Below, in pieces: positions 25,564 to 33,828 of a stretch of 42,338 nt of DNA (position 1 is the stretch's first letter; every line of letters begins with the position of its first letter). Below the pieces are notes generated by a model that was not told the DNA's origin, did no database searches, and saw only the letters and a program-made list of their open reading frames with translations. The DNA comes from CAYFVR01 sp046541515 (GTDB lineage Bacteria > Desulfobacterota > Desulfobacteria > Desulfobacterales > Desulfococcaceae), in NCBI GenBank assembly GCA_046541515.1, contig JBKHDD010000025.1:1-42338 (forward strand). Direction: 5' to 3'. A program made the translations under genes and the position numbers.

Positions 25564-27636
25564 TCAGGCTGCGGCTTTTTCCGTATCTTTGTCGTAGCAG
25601 AGGCGGCAACAGTTGAGGCAGCGGTTGGCCTCCTTCAGCGCGGCGGCCTCTTCCAGCACAAGATCCACCTCTTCAAAGGTTCTGATCCGGCTGTCCACGG
25701 GCAACTCCGGCATTTTGGCCCGTTCGGAGGGGACGATCCCGTCCACCCGGTCAAACAAAGACTCGGGAATGTGGGTTTTAAAGAGAACCTTTTCCGGCGC
25801 CTTGACCGTCTCGCCGGTCAGATACTGGTGGATGGAGCGCGCGGCCCGGCGGCCCCCGCCGATGGCTTCCACCACCAGGGACGCCCCCGTGGCGGAGTCG
25901 CCGCCGGTGAAGACCTTGGGCAGGTTGGTGGTCAGCGTCACCGGTTCGTTGTCGATGGTGTTCCAACGGGTAATGCCCAATTCGTCCAGCTCCCCGTCGT
26001 TCTCCTTGAAGGCGACGTCGGGCCGCTGACCGATTGCGCTGATAATCATGTCCGCCTCCAGCAACGTTTCGGAGCCCTCCACCGGCACGGGTCGCCGTCG
26101 GCCCGAGGCGTCCGGCTCGCCCAGTTCCATCTTCAGGTACTCCAGGTGGGTGGCCCGGCCGTTTTCGCCCACCACTCGGACCGGCGCCGCCAGGAAATGA
26201 TATTCCACGCCCTCGTGTTCCGCGGCTTCAATTTCCACCTCGTTGGCGGGCATTTCCTTGCGGGTCCGGCGATACAGCAACGTCACCTTTTCGGCGCCCA
26301 GCCGCACCAGCGTCCGCACGCAGTCGATGGCGGTATTCCCGCCGCCCACCACCACGCAGTTTTTCCCGGCGGGGATGTCTTCGCCCCCGGCGAACCGGGA
26401 CAGGAAGTTGATGCCGGTGAAGACCCCGTCCATGTCTTCCCCCGGAATGCCGAGGGTGTAATCGCTCCAGGCGCCGATGCCCAGGAAGACCGCTTCAAAT
26501 CCTTCCTCGGCCAGGGTCTTCATGGTGAAATCCCGCCCCATCCGCGCGTCGGTGCGGGCTTCGACCCCCAGGTCCAGGATTCCCTGAATTTCCCAGTCCA
26601 GGGTCTTTTTGGGGAGCCGGTATTCGGGAATGCCGTATCGGATCATCCCGCCGAGTTTGGGCATGGCCTCGAAAATGGCGACGTCGTGGCCCACCCGACG
26701 GAGAAAATAGGCCGCCGACAGGCCGGCCGGGCCGCCGCCCACCACCGCCACCTTGTGGCCCGTGGCCGGCGCGCAGGGAATGGGAAATCGCTTGCCCGAG
26801 TTCATTTCAAAATCTGCGGCGAACCGCTTGAGCTGGTTGATGGAAACCGGCTCCTCCTCGACGCCCCGGCGGCAGTAGTCCTCGCAGGGATGGGGGCAGA
26901 CCCGGCCGCAGGTGAGCAGCAGCGGATTCCGCTCCCGAATGGCGTGGACCGCGCCTTCGTAGTCGCCCCGGGCCACGCAGTTGATGTAGGTCGGAATGTC
27001 GATTTCCGCCGGACAGGTCTGTTGACAGGGCGCCAGGGCGTCGTCCACCTGGTTGATGTGAAGCAACCGCTGGGACATGGTCCGTACCGTGAGAATGCTT
27101 TTTGGGCAGGCCTTTTCGCAGGCCATGCATCCCACGCACTTGGCCAGGTCCACTTCCGGATACCCATGGCTTCCCATGTGGATCGCGTCGAAATTGCAGG
27201 AACGGATGCAGTCTCCCATGCCCAGGCAGCCGACCTTGCAGTCCCGCTTGCCGCCGTACATGGCGGACAGGGCCGCGCAACTTTGAACGCCCATGTAATG
27301 GAATTTGTCGGTGGCCCGGTCTCCGCCGTCGCAGCTGTTGAGGGAGCGCAACGGCTCGGCCGTGCCGGGGTCCATGCCCATGATTTCGGCCACCGCCGCC
27401 GAGGCTTCGGGACCGGAAATGATGCAGACCGTGGGGGGCGCCTTGCCTTCCACCACCGCCGCGGCCGCGGCGGCGCACCCGGCGTAGCCGCAACCGCCGC
27501 AGTTGGCGCCGGCCAGACAGTCCTCCACTTGGGAAATGCGCGGATCTTCGTACACGTAAAACACTTTGGATGCGATGCTCAGCACCGAGCCGCAAGCGGC
27601 GCCGACGCCCAGCATGATCAGGATGGCTTCTACCAA
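25564..27636 (-). CDS. RnfB fused to a GltD/NfnB-like FAD-NAD(P) oxidoreductase (Rnf operon 2)
   Basis: A 690-residue fusion. Residues 1-190 are RnfB: one membrane helix, the domain GANCGGCGYAGC, and two [4Fe-4S] motifs (CLGMGDCIRSCNFDAI, CVGCMACEKACPK). Residues 200-690 are a complete GltD-like module: an N-terminal Fe-S region (CQQTCPAEIDIPTY, GRVCPHPCEDYC), FAD loop VAVVGGGPAGLSAA, NAD(P) loop VVVGGGNTAIDCVRT with YRRTRKEMPA, and a C-terminal FAD motif FTGGDSATGAS. A Cys-rich tail (CLNCCRLC) ends it. Such modules pass electrons between NAD(P)H and Fe-S clusters. The start is TTG at 27636, set by GAGGAGG seven bases before it. Last gene of the operon. Confidence 0.93.
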   Translation of the reverse strand: MVEAILIMLGVGAACGSVLSIASKVFYVYEDPRISQVEDCLAGANCGGCGYAGCAAAAAAVVEGKAPPTVCIISGPEASAAVAEIMGMDPGTAEPLRSLNSCDGGDRATDKFHYMGVQSCAALSAMYGGKRDCKVGCLGMGDCIRSCNFDAIHMGSHGYPEVDLAKCVGCMACEKACPKSILTVRTMSQRLLHINQVDDALAPCQQTCPAEIDIPTYINCVARGDYEGAVHAIRERNPLLLTCGRVCPHPCEDYCRRGVEEEPVSINQLKRFAADFEMNSGKRFPIPCAPATGHKVAVVGGGPAGLSAAYFLRRVGHDVAIFEAMPKLGGMIRYGIPEYRLPKKTLDWEIQGILDLGVEARTDARMGRDFTMKTLAEEGFEAVFLGIGAWSDYTLGIPGEDMDGVFTGINFLSRFAGGEDIPAGKNCVVVGGGNTAIDCVRTLVRLGAEKVTLLYRRTRKEMPANEVEIEAAEHEGVEYHFLAAPVRVVGENGRATHLEYLKMELGEPDASGRRRPVPVEGSETLLEADMIISAIGQRPDVAFKENDGELDELGITRWNTIDNEPVTLTTNLPKVFTGGDSATGASLVVEAIGGGRRAARSIHQYLTGETVKAPEKVLFKTHIPESLFDRVDGIVPSERAKMPELPVDSRIRTFEEVDLVLEEAAALKEANRCLNCCRLCYDKDTEKAAA

Positions 27637-27739
27637 AACGAATCCTCCTCGGGTCAGTCGGTTGTACGGATGAAACAACGCGTTTTAATTTGTTTCACCG
27701 GCTACGATACACCCACCGGCGCGGTCGTTCCAACGGTTT

Positions 27740-28315
27740 TCAGACCATCCCCTTGAAGGCGAAGAAGGTCAGGGACATGATGCCGGCGGTAATCAGGGCG
27801 ATGGAGGTGTCCTGGAGCGGCCGGGGCACCCGGCCCAGCAGAATCCGCTCCCGCAGTCCGGCGAAGATGACCAGCGCCAGGGCGAATCCCGACGCGTAGC
27901 CGAAGGAGGCCACCAGAGCCTGCATGAATGTGTACTCCTCGTTGATGTTGATCAGGCACACGCCCATGACGGCGCAGTTGGTGGTGATGAGCGGCAGAAA
28001 GATGCCCAGCCCGGCGTACAGGGCCGGGATGCTCTTCTTGAGGAACATCTCCACGAACTGCACCAGGGAGGCGATCACCAGAATGAAGGCGATGGTCCGC
28101 AGATATTCGATGCCGAAGGTTTTGAGCACGTAAGTGTCGATGAGCCAGGTGATGAGCCCGGCCATGACCAGCACGAAGATGACCGCCATGCCCATGCCGA
28201 CGGCGGTTTCCATCTTCTTGGAAGTTCCCATGAAGGGACATTGGCCCAGATACTGGGCCAGCAGAATATTGTTGACCAGGATTGCGCTGATTGCCAGAAC
28301 GATGTAATCGACCAT
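27740..28315 (-). CDS. rnfA: Rnf complex subunit A (operon 2)
   Basis: A 191-residue membrane protein of standard RnfA length. The cluster ligands are in LGQCPFMGTSKK and TTNCAVMGVC. Other typical segments are FILVIASLVQFVEMFLKKS and the C-terminal LRERILLGRVPRPLQDTSIAL. It lacks the NqrE-like insertion of the operon 1 paralogue. The start is supported by AGGAGG four bases upstream, and it lies nine bases after rnfE. Confidence 0.96.
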   Translation of the reverse strand: MVDYIVLAISAILVNNILLAQYLGQCPFMGTSKKMETAVGMGMAVIFVLVMAGLITWLIDTYVLKTFGIEYLRTIAFILVIASLVQFVEMFLKKSIPALYAGLGIFLPLITTNCAVMGVCLININEEYTFMQALVASFGYASGFALALVIFAGLRERILLGRVPRPLQDTSIALITAGIMSLTFFAFKGMV

Positions 28316-28323
28316 CTCCCCTC

Positions 28324-28917
28324 CTATTTCTTCCCGATCAGGTTCATGCCGCAGAGCATCAGCCCGAGACAAATGAAGGCGCCGGGCGCCTGGACCATGA
28401 AGCTGAAGGGCTCGAAGCTCGGCCCGAACACCGGCTGCCCCAGCAAGGTCCCCGCCCCGAGCACTTCCCGGACCGCGCCGAGGGAGCCCAGGGACAGGGT
28501 GAAGCCGAGTCCGATGCCCAGACCGTCGGCCACGGAAGGAACGACCGGTCGCTTGGAGGCGAAGGCTTCGGACCGGCCCAGGACGATGCAGTTGACGACG
28601 ATGAGCGGAATGAAGATGCCGAGCTTGAGAAACAACGGATAGGCGAAGGCCTGCATGATCAGCTCCACCAGGGTGACGAAGGTGGCGATGACGATGATGA
28701 AGCAGGCGATCCGCACCTTGGCCGGAATCACCTTGCGAAGCAGCGAAACCAGGATGTTGGAGCAGACCAGCACGAAGGTGGTGGCCATGCCCATGCCGAT
28801 GCCGTTTTCCACCGACTTGGTGACCGCCAGCGTGGGACAAAGCCCCAGCACCAGCCGAAACGGCGGAATCTCGGCCCACAGTCCTTTGGTAAACTCCTGA
28901 ACGAGTGTCTTGGCCAT
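28324..28917 (-). CDS. rnfE: Rnf complex subunit E (operon 2)
   Basis: A 197-residue membrane partner of RnfA. The two ligand cysteines are in LGLCPTLAVTKS and VNCIVLGRSEAFASK, the normal family form. The end, FMVQAPGAFICLGLMLCGMNLI, is typical of RnfE. It follows rnfG by 12 bases. Confidence 0.96.
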   Translation of the reverse strand: MAKTLVQEFTKGLWAEIPPFRLVLGLCPTLAVTKSVENGIGMGMATTFVLVCSNILVSLLRKVIPAKVRIACFIIVIATFVTLVELIMQAFAYPLFLKLGIFIPLIVVNCIVLGRSEAFASKRPVVPSVADGLGIGLGFTLSLGSLGAVREVLGAGTLLGQPVFGPSFEPFSFMVQAPGAFICLGLMLCGMNLIGKK

Positions 28918-28929
28918 GCGAGGACCTCC

Positions 28930-29523
28930 CTACTTGGCGAACTGTTTGGCGTTGGTTTCCAGCTCGGGCTTGACGCTCTTGTACAATTCCGTCACCTGAT
29001 TGGCCGCGTTGGCCACGGCCCGGGAGGTGATGGTCGCCCCGCTGATGGCGTTGATGTTGCCGCCGTCCTGGGTCACTTTGATGGGCGCGCCCACGTCGAT
29101 TCCGGCAAACTGAGAGGCCAGCCCCGGTTCATCCTTGGCCTTGGAGCCCAGGCCGGGGGTCTCCGCATGGGTGGTCACCGCCACGCCCATGATTTTGTCG
29201 GTGGTCAGGTCCACGGCGACCATCAGGCCCACGTCCCCGCCGTAGCCCTTTCCGTAGCCTTCGATGGCCACGGCCTTGGGCTCGCCGCCGTAGACGCCCA
29301 CGAACACCACCTTCTCCTGGTCCGCTTCCCCAATGGTGAACCGGTCCTGGATGGGATCGTTGGAAGCCTCCTCGAAAATCTGGTTCAGGGCGGGACCTTT
29401 GACGAACTTGAGCTGCTGATTTTGGATTTTTTCATGGGTATTGTCACGGACGGCCGCCAGCAGACCGCCGGAAAACGCGGCCAGCACGGTCAGCACGACC
29501 ACCATCTTGATCATATCGCTCAT
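28930..29523 (-). CDS. rnfG: Rnf complex subunit G (operon 2), covalent FMN protein
   Basis: A 197-residue protein with one N-terminal helix (MVVVLTVLAAFSGGLLAAV) and an extracytoplasmic FMN-binding domain. The attachment motif AISGATITSRAV is intact, so covalent FMN on the threonine is expected. TTHAETPGLGSKAKDEPG is the other conserved block. It starts two bases after rnfD. Confidence 0.96.
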   Translation of the reverse strand: MSDMIKMVVVLTVLAAFSGGLLAAVRDNTHEKIQNQQLKFVKGPALNQIFEEASNDPIQDRFTIGEADQEKVVFVGVYGGEPKAVAIEGYGKGYGGDVGLMVAVDLTTDKIMGVAVTTHAETPGLGSKAKDEPGLASQFAGIDVGAPIKVTQDGGNINAISGATITSRAVANAANQVTELYKSVKPELETNAKQFAK

Positions 29524-29524
29524 A

Positions 29525-30520
29525 TCAAGCCACCTTTCCCAGCGCTTTCGGTCGAATCTTGTCCAAAAGCGGGTTGATGAGGTTCGCGATCAGAATGCCG
29601 TACATCACCCCGTCGGCGTAGGCGCCGATATTCCGGATGAGCATGGTCATCACCCCGGCCGTGGCCCCGAAAATCAGCATGGGTACCGGATGCACCGGAG
29701 AGGAGCTGTCCTCGGTGGCGAGAAAGAACGCCCCCAGCAAGGTGTAGCCGGTCAGCAGATGGAAGACCGGGCCGGCGAATTTTTCCGGCGCGGCCATGTG
29801 AAACACCAGGGCCGTCACCGCGATGCCGACCAAAAAGGAAAGGGAAATTTCCCAGCGGATGAATCCCCGAAGGATCAGATAAAGCCCGCCGACGACCAGC
29901 CCAAGGCCGAAGGTGGCCCCGATGCCGCCCAGCTGTTTGCCCATCAGCAATTCCGCCGGCGAGAAAAGGGCGACCACCCCGCCCACGCTGAACAATTCCG
30001 GGTATTTGCCGGCGTGTTTCGCCGCGGCCAGCGGCTCCGACACCGGAAAAATTCGCGCGAACCCGTGGTCGAATCCCAACGCGGCCAGATCAAAATTGAA
30101 ATAATGTCCCCAGGAAACGGTGAGGATGGCCAGGGCCACCAGGGCCGGGTTGAAGGGGTTGCCGCCGATGCCGCCGTAAATCTGCTTCCCGATGATGACG
30201 GCGATAAAGGTGCCGGTAATGACCACCCACCAGGGAATTACCGGGGGCAGCAGCATGGCGAACAGCAGGCCGATGACGGCGGCGTTGCCGTCCATGACGG
30301 TATCCGGCTGCTTGGTCGCCCGGCAGTAAAGAATCTCCCAGCCCGCAGCGGAGCCCACCGACAGGGCGAAAACGGCCAGGGCCGGCATGCCGTAAAGATA
30401 GATTCCCATGCCCACCGCGGGCAGCGCCGCCAAAAGGATATTCGCGCTGCGTTCGGCGATGCCGCTGCCGTTGTGCCAGAACGGCGCATGCGAAACGATG
30501 AACTTTTTTCGATTAAACAT
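29525..30520 (-). CDS. rnfD: Rnf complex subunit D (operon 2), lacking the FMN-attachment threonine
   Basis: A 331-residue polytopic membrane protein. RnfD blocks are clear: GGIGGNPFNPALVALAIL, GGLYLILRGFIRWEIS, FFLATEDSSSPVHPVP and GVMYGILIANLINPLLD. At the place where RnfD/NqrB carry a flavin-binding threonine (ATPL in the operon 1 copy), the sequence is PVSEPLAAAK, with glutamate in place of threonine. A covalent FMN on this subunit is therefore doubtful. The start at 30520 overlaps the rnfC end by eight bases, with GGAGG six bases before the ATG. Confidence 0.94.
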   Translation of the reverse strand: MFNRKKFIVSHAPFWHNGSGIAERSANILLAALPAVGMGIYLYGMPALAVFALSVGSAAGWEILYCRATKQPDTVMDGNAAVIGLLFAMLLPPVIPWWVVITGTFIAVIIGKQIYGGIGGNPFNPALVALAILTVSWGHYFNFDLAALGFDHGFARIFPVSEPLAAAKHAGKYPELFSVGGVVALFSPAELLMGKQLGGIGATFGLGLVVGGLYLILRGFIRWEISLSFLVGIAVTALVFHMAAPEKFAGPVFHLLTGYTLLGAFFLATEDSSSPVHPVPMLIFGATAGVMTMLIRNIGAYADGVMYGILIANLINPLLDKIRPKALGKVA

Positions 30521-31811
30521 TCGTCGCCTCCTCTTCCGTGCGCATCCGTTCCAACTCGTATTTCGCCAGCCGGATATACTGGAATATCGGTATCTTCGCG
30601 ACGCATACAAAGCTGCACAATCCGCATTCAATGCAGGAATGCAGGTCGTAGTCTTCGGCGGCCGATTCATACTGTCGGGCCTCCAGCAATCGCACCAGCA
30701 TGCTAACGGGAATGTCGGCCGGGCAAACCCGAACGCACTCCCCGCAGTTGACGCAGGGATAGTCCGAAACGGCGGCGATGTCTCCGTTCCCCTGGACCAG
30801 CACGGCATCGGTGTCCGGTCCCACCGGATGGGTTTCCGCGTAGATGGCCGACCCGGTCATGGGGCCGCCCAGCACGATGCGGTCCCCGTCGAAGAGGGTG
30901 ACGTCGAAGGCCCGAAGCACCGCGCCCACGGCGGTTCCGATTCGGGTTTCCACCATGGCGCGGCTCAGGTCTTTGCGGACAAGCGTGAAAATTTTGGTCA
31001 CCGGCACCCGGCCCGTCTTCACCGCCTGGCCCAGGGAGACCACCGCCTGGGCGCTGACGAAAAGCACGCCGAGGTCCAGGGGCGTTCGGTCCGCGGGCGT
31101 CACTTTGCCCAGAAGGTCTCGCATCATCAGCCGGGGATTGGCGGCGGGGTAGGCGGAATCCACCACTCGAAGCTCCGCCCCGGATGCCCCGCCCACGCCG
31201 CCGGCGGCGGCCAGGATGCTCTCGGGAAGGGCCACGAGACATTTGTGGACGCCGGTCAGCCGCTTCAGCAGGCTGATGCCCCGGTTCATGGCGTCGGTGT
31301 GGGTGGCGGTGACGTATTGGTTGGTGGCGGTGAGCAGGTCCGATTCGGTGCCGCAGATGAGCAGGGTGTCGATCGAGCGCTCGTCATCCGCGAGCGCGCG
31401 CAACGGCAACCCCCCCGGTGCGGCTCCAAGGTACTCCCGGATGGCGGCCGATTCGTCCTCGGCAAGCCGTTGGGCGAATCCGTCGTCAAACTCGTCGGTC
31501 TCCTCGGCGTCGATGGTGATCGCGGCGAGCTTTTTCCCGAAATCCCCGGCGAACCCTTCGATGGCCGCGACGGCGCCGGTCACCGACGAGACGACGTAGG
31601 CCTCGGCGTCCGGGTACAGCGTCAGTCGCTGACCGGTTTTCACCCGGTCGCCCACTTTCAAGGTGGCCTCGGCCTTGGGGTCCGGCGGCGTTTCAAGGTG
31701 CAGAATCACCCGATCCGGCGCCTGCATCCGCTCGGGCGAAACCGCAACGTTCCGGACCGCCGCGTATTCGAACCGAGGTTGTTTGAACCCAAAAAACGAT
31801 CGTTTCCTCAT
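30513..31811 (-). CDS. rnfC: Rnf complex subunit C (operon 2), without the FMN/NADH loop
   Basis: A 432-residue RnfC homologue. Both C-terminal [4Fe-4S] motifs are present (CVNCGECVRVCPAD, CIECGLCSFVCVAK), and the N- and mid-domains are recognisable (GDRVKTGQRL, VLGGPMTGSAIY). The glycine-rich FMN/NADH loop found in the operon 1 RnfC (GLGGAAFPAHVK) is absent; the corresponding stretch reads AAIREYLGAAPGGLPLRA. The acidic NAAECEPYLT block has become ICGTESDLLTATN. Direct NADH oxidation at this subunit is unlikely. The start at 31811 has GAGG six bases upstream. It follows the cytochrome gene by about 70 bases. Confidence 0.9.
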   Translation of the reverse strand: MRKRSFFGFKQPRFEYAAVRNVAVSPERMQAPDRVILHLETPPDPKAEATLKVGDRVKTGQRLTLYPDAEAYVVSSVTGAVAAIEGFAGDFGKKLAAITIDAEETDEFDDGFAQRLAEDESAAIREYLGAAPGGLPLRALADDERSIDTLLICGTESDLLTATNQYVTATHTDAMNRGISLLKRLTGVHKCLVALPESILAAAGGVGGASGAELRVVDSAYPAANPRLMMRDLLGKVTPADRTPLDLGVLFVSAQAVVSLGQAVKTGRVPVTKIFTLVRKDLSRAMVETRIGTAVGAVLRAFDVTLFDGDRIVLGGPMTGSAIYAETHPVGPDTDAVLVQGNGDIAAVSDYPCVNCGECVRVCPADIPVSMLVRLLEARQYESAAEDYDLHSCIECGLCSFVCVAKIPIFQYIRLAKYELERMRTEEEATNV

Positions 31812-31884
31812 GTCCAACCTCTCTCCTCCAGCGCGGTGAATAAAAAGAGCCAAAAAAAAGCCGACGGGAAAACCCGCGCGGCCA

Positions 31885-32322
31885 TTAAATGGGGTGACAT
31901 TCGGCGCATTCGATGAAATTGACGCCGCTGTCTTTGTGGCATTGAATGCATTGGACGTGAAAGGCTTCGGTCTTGTCGGGCACGCCGGTCAGGTCCACCA
32001 TGCTCTCGTCGTGGCAGTCCAGACAGGCGGCGGGAAGGGAGCCGTCCTTGGGAAGGGCGTGACATTCCGCGCACCCCACGACCACCGGCTCCTCCCCGGC
32101 CGACTCGTCCGGGTGATGGTGGCAGGCGAAGCACGAAAACCCGTAGTCGTCGGCGTGGGCCTGGTGCCCGAAAAGCACGTTCCCCGCCGGATTGACGAAC
32201 ATGATCCGGTCCGGATTCTCCCGATCGACCGCGGGAGGAAAGGCCGCGTAGCTGATGACCCCCACGACCAGCAAAACGGTGACAACGCCGTACACCAGAC
32301 GCATCTGCTTCTTCGACGACAT
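31885..32322 (-). CDS. Membrane-anchored pentahaem c-type cytochrome of Rnf operon 2
   Basis: A 145-residue protein with one N-terminal hydrophobic segment (VYGVVTVLLVVGVISYAAF) that could be an uncleaved anchor. It has five CxxCH haem sites: CFACH, CAECH, CLDCH, CIQCH and CAECH. There are exactly ten histidines, five in the haem motifs and five outside, which fits bis-His ligation of all five haems. The fold is related to cytochrome c3/c7. It is the first gene of Rnf operon 2, the same place a multihaem cytochrome takes in the Methanosarcina acetivorans rnf operon. A role as an electron relay between Rnf2 and a periplasmic or quinone partner is inferred. Confidence 0.93.
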   Translation of the reverse strand: MSSKKQMRLVYGVVTVLLVVGVISYAAFPPAVDRENPDRIMFVNPAGNVLFGHQAHADDYGFSCFACHHHPDESAGEEPVVVGCAECHALPKDGSLPAACLDCHDESMVDLTGVPDKTEAFHVQCIQCHKDSGVNFIECAECHPI

Positions 32323-32518
32323 CCTTCACTTCCTTTCCGGGTTTTATGGTTTGGGTGGACGGGAATTATTCCGGTTGGGGGTACCACAGGGGCGGGAAAC
32401 TTTCAAGGTATATTTTATGATTTCGGACCTCTGGATTCGTTCGGAACTCTTCGAAATCGGTCCGGAATCCGGTTTTGTTCCGGTCCGATTCCCAATGCCT
32501 CGTCCAGTCCCATTCCGG

Positions 32519-32547
32519 TTGACCTCGCGGGGACGCTGGTGTAATAT
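32519..32547 (+). promoter_or_regulatory. Sigma-70-like promoter for the coiled-coil gene cluster
   Basis: TTGACC (32519-32524), a 17-base spacer, then TAATAT (32542-32547). The predicted transcript starts about 25 bases before the first gene and includes AGGAGG near 32561. It lies in the 257-base divergent gap between the cytochrome gene and this cluster. Confidence 0.6.
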
Positions 32548-32579
32548 CCCCCGAAAATGCAGGAGGTATACCCGAAAAA

Positions 32580-33779
32580 ATGGTCGAAAACAGCATGAAC
32601 CAAAACGCCGCCGCCGCGCCGGCCGTCGACGCCAAAATCGACGAACTGGTCAGCAGATACGCCGAAACCCGATCCGGGGGGAGCCCCGCGCCCGAGGCTC
32701 CGATTTCCGTTCCGGCCAAGACCTTCCGGCCGCCCAACACCCGGATCAACGAATCCGCCGACGTCCGTTCCAGCTCGTTCAACGCGCAAAATCTTCAGCA
32801 CGTTGTGGACGAGATCAAGGTCATCGAGGACGGCATCAAAAACATCATCGCCTCCCGGACCAACAAGGTGATCGAAGAAAAGATCCCCGTGGAACGGGAG
32901 CGCCCGGTGCAATACAACCTGCTCGAAAAGGCCATGGTCCTGACCGGCCTCAAAGAGCAGGAGATGGAAACCTACACCGATTACGAGGTGGTCCAGAAGG
33001 AGGTTCCCCGGAAGCCCGACGAGGTCATGATCCACGAATTCCGGGGAATGATCGATCAGTACATCCACAGCCTCAAAAGCCTCAACGAGGGGCTGCGGGA
33101 GACGGTGGTCGAGGTGGACAGCATCGTCCGCAATCTCACCAGCGTCAACGACGCCTTTACGGATCAGATCCACGGAGACCGCCGCGCCTACAACGACCAG
33201 GTGGACCACAGCCGGGAGCTGGAAAAGCAGCTGGAGGAACTGGTGCCCATCCACGAGGGCATGTCCCCCGTGGACGACCGGTACGCCGAGGTGGAAAAGC
33301 TGCGGGACCATCTGGAAATGGCCCTGCGGGAAAGCCAGGGCATGGAGCTGAAGTACAAGACCAACATCGACATGGGGGTCAAGTACCAGACCGCGCTCAA
33401 GAGCTACCGGCGACTCATCAACGATTTCAAGGAGCGGGGCGACCTGCACGTCAACATGGTGGACAAGTTCGCCGCCGGCGCCGAGCACATGAAGGTGGCG
33501 GTGGAAAACGTCTCCCAGATCTGTTCCGGCGTGGCCCGGGTCACCCAGTCCATGGTCATGATCGTGGAGAGCATCGAGGACGGCAACAAGGTGCTCGGCC
33601 GCTACGCCTCCCTGGTGGGAGACCAGATGACCAACAGCCCCCAGTGGCAGATGGAGTACGAGGCCCTCAAGGACGCCGAGGACGTCTACCGGAAGAACGA
33701 CGAGCTGCGGCTCCAGCAGATCCAGGGCAACCGCGAGGAAATCGAGCGGCTGATCCATCGGAAGGAAGAAGAGGAATAG
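32580..33779 (+). CDS. Uncharacterised coiled-coil protein 1
   Basis: A 399-residue hydrophilic protein with no signal peptide or membrane segment. An N-terminal region of about 60 residues is low-complexity (Ala, Pro, Ser). The rest is almost all helical heptad-like sequence, rich in Glu, Lys, Gln and Leu, for example HSRELEKQLEELVPIHEGM and EVEKLRDHLEMALRESQG. It ends in a highly charged EEIERLIHRKEEEE. I do not recognise a family. It is the first of three consecutive coiled-coil genes, suggesting a multi-protein filament or scaffold. ATG 32580 is 13 bases after AGGAGG; ATG 32595 is possible. Confidence 0.8.
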   Translation: MVENSMNQNAAAAPAVDAKIDELVSRYAETRSGGSPAPEAPISVPAKTFRPPNTRINESADVRSSSFNAQNLQHVVDEIKVIEDGIKNIIASRTNKVIEEKIPVERERPVQYNLLEKAMVLTGLKEQEMETYTDYEVVQKEVPRKPDEVMIHEFRGMIDQYIHSLKSLNEGLRETVVEVDSIVRNLTSVNDAFTDQIHGDRRAYNDQVDHSRELEKQLEELVPIHEGMSPVDDRYAEVEKLRDHLEMALRESQGMELKYKTNIDMGVKYQTALKSYRRLINDFKERGDLHVNMVDKFAAGAEHMKVAVENVSQICSGVARVTQSMVMIVESIEDGNKVLGRYASLVGDQMTNSPQWQMEYEALKDAEDVYRKNDELRLQQIQGNREEIERLIHRKEEEE

Positions 33780-33828
33780 GCCCCTGGATTCCGCGGCCCT
33801 CGCCGAGCTGGAAGCCGCCCTCGGCGCG

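Noticed and set aside
25309..27756. Open frame of 815 codons antisense to the rnfB-gltD fusion
   Set aside because: Same cause: a GC-rich shadow frame. The minus-strand product has complete Rnf and GltD motifs and a strong ribosome-binding site.
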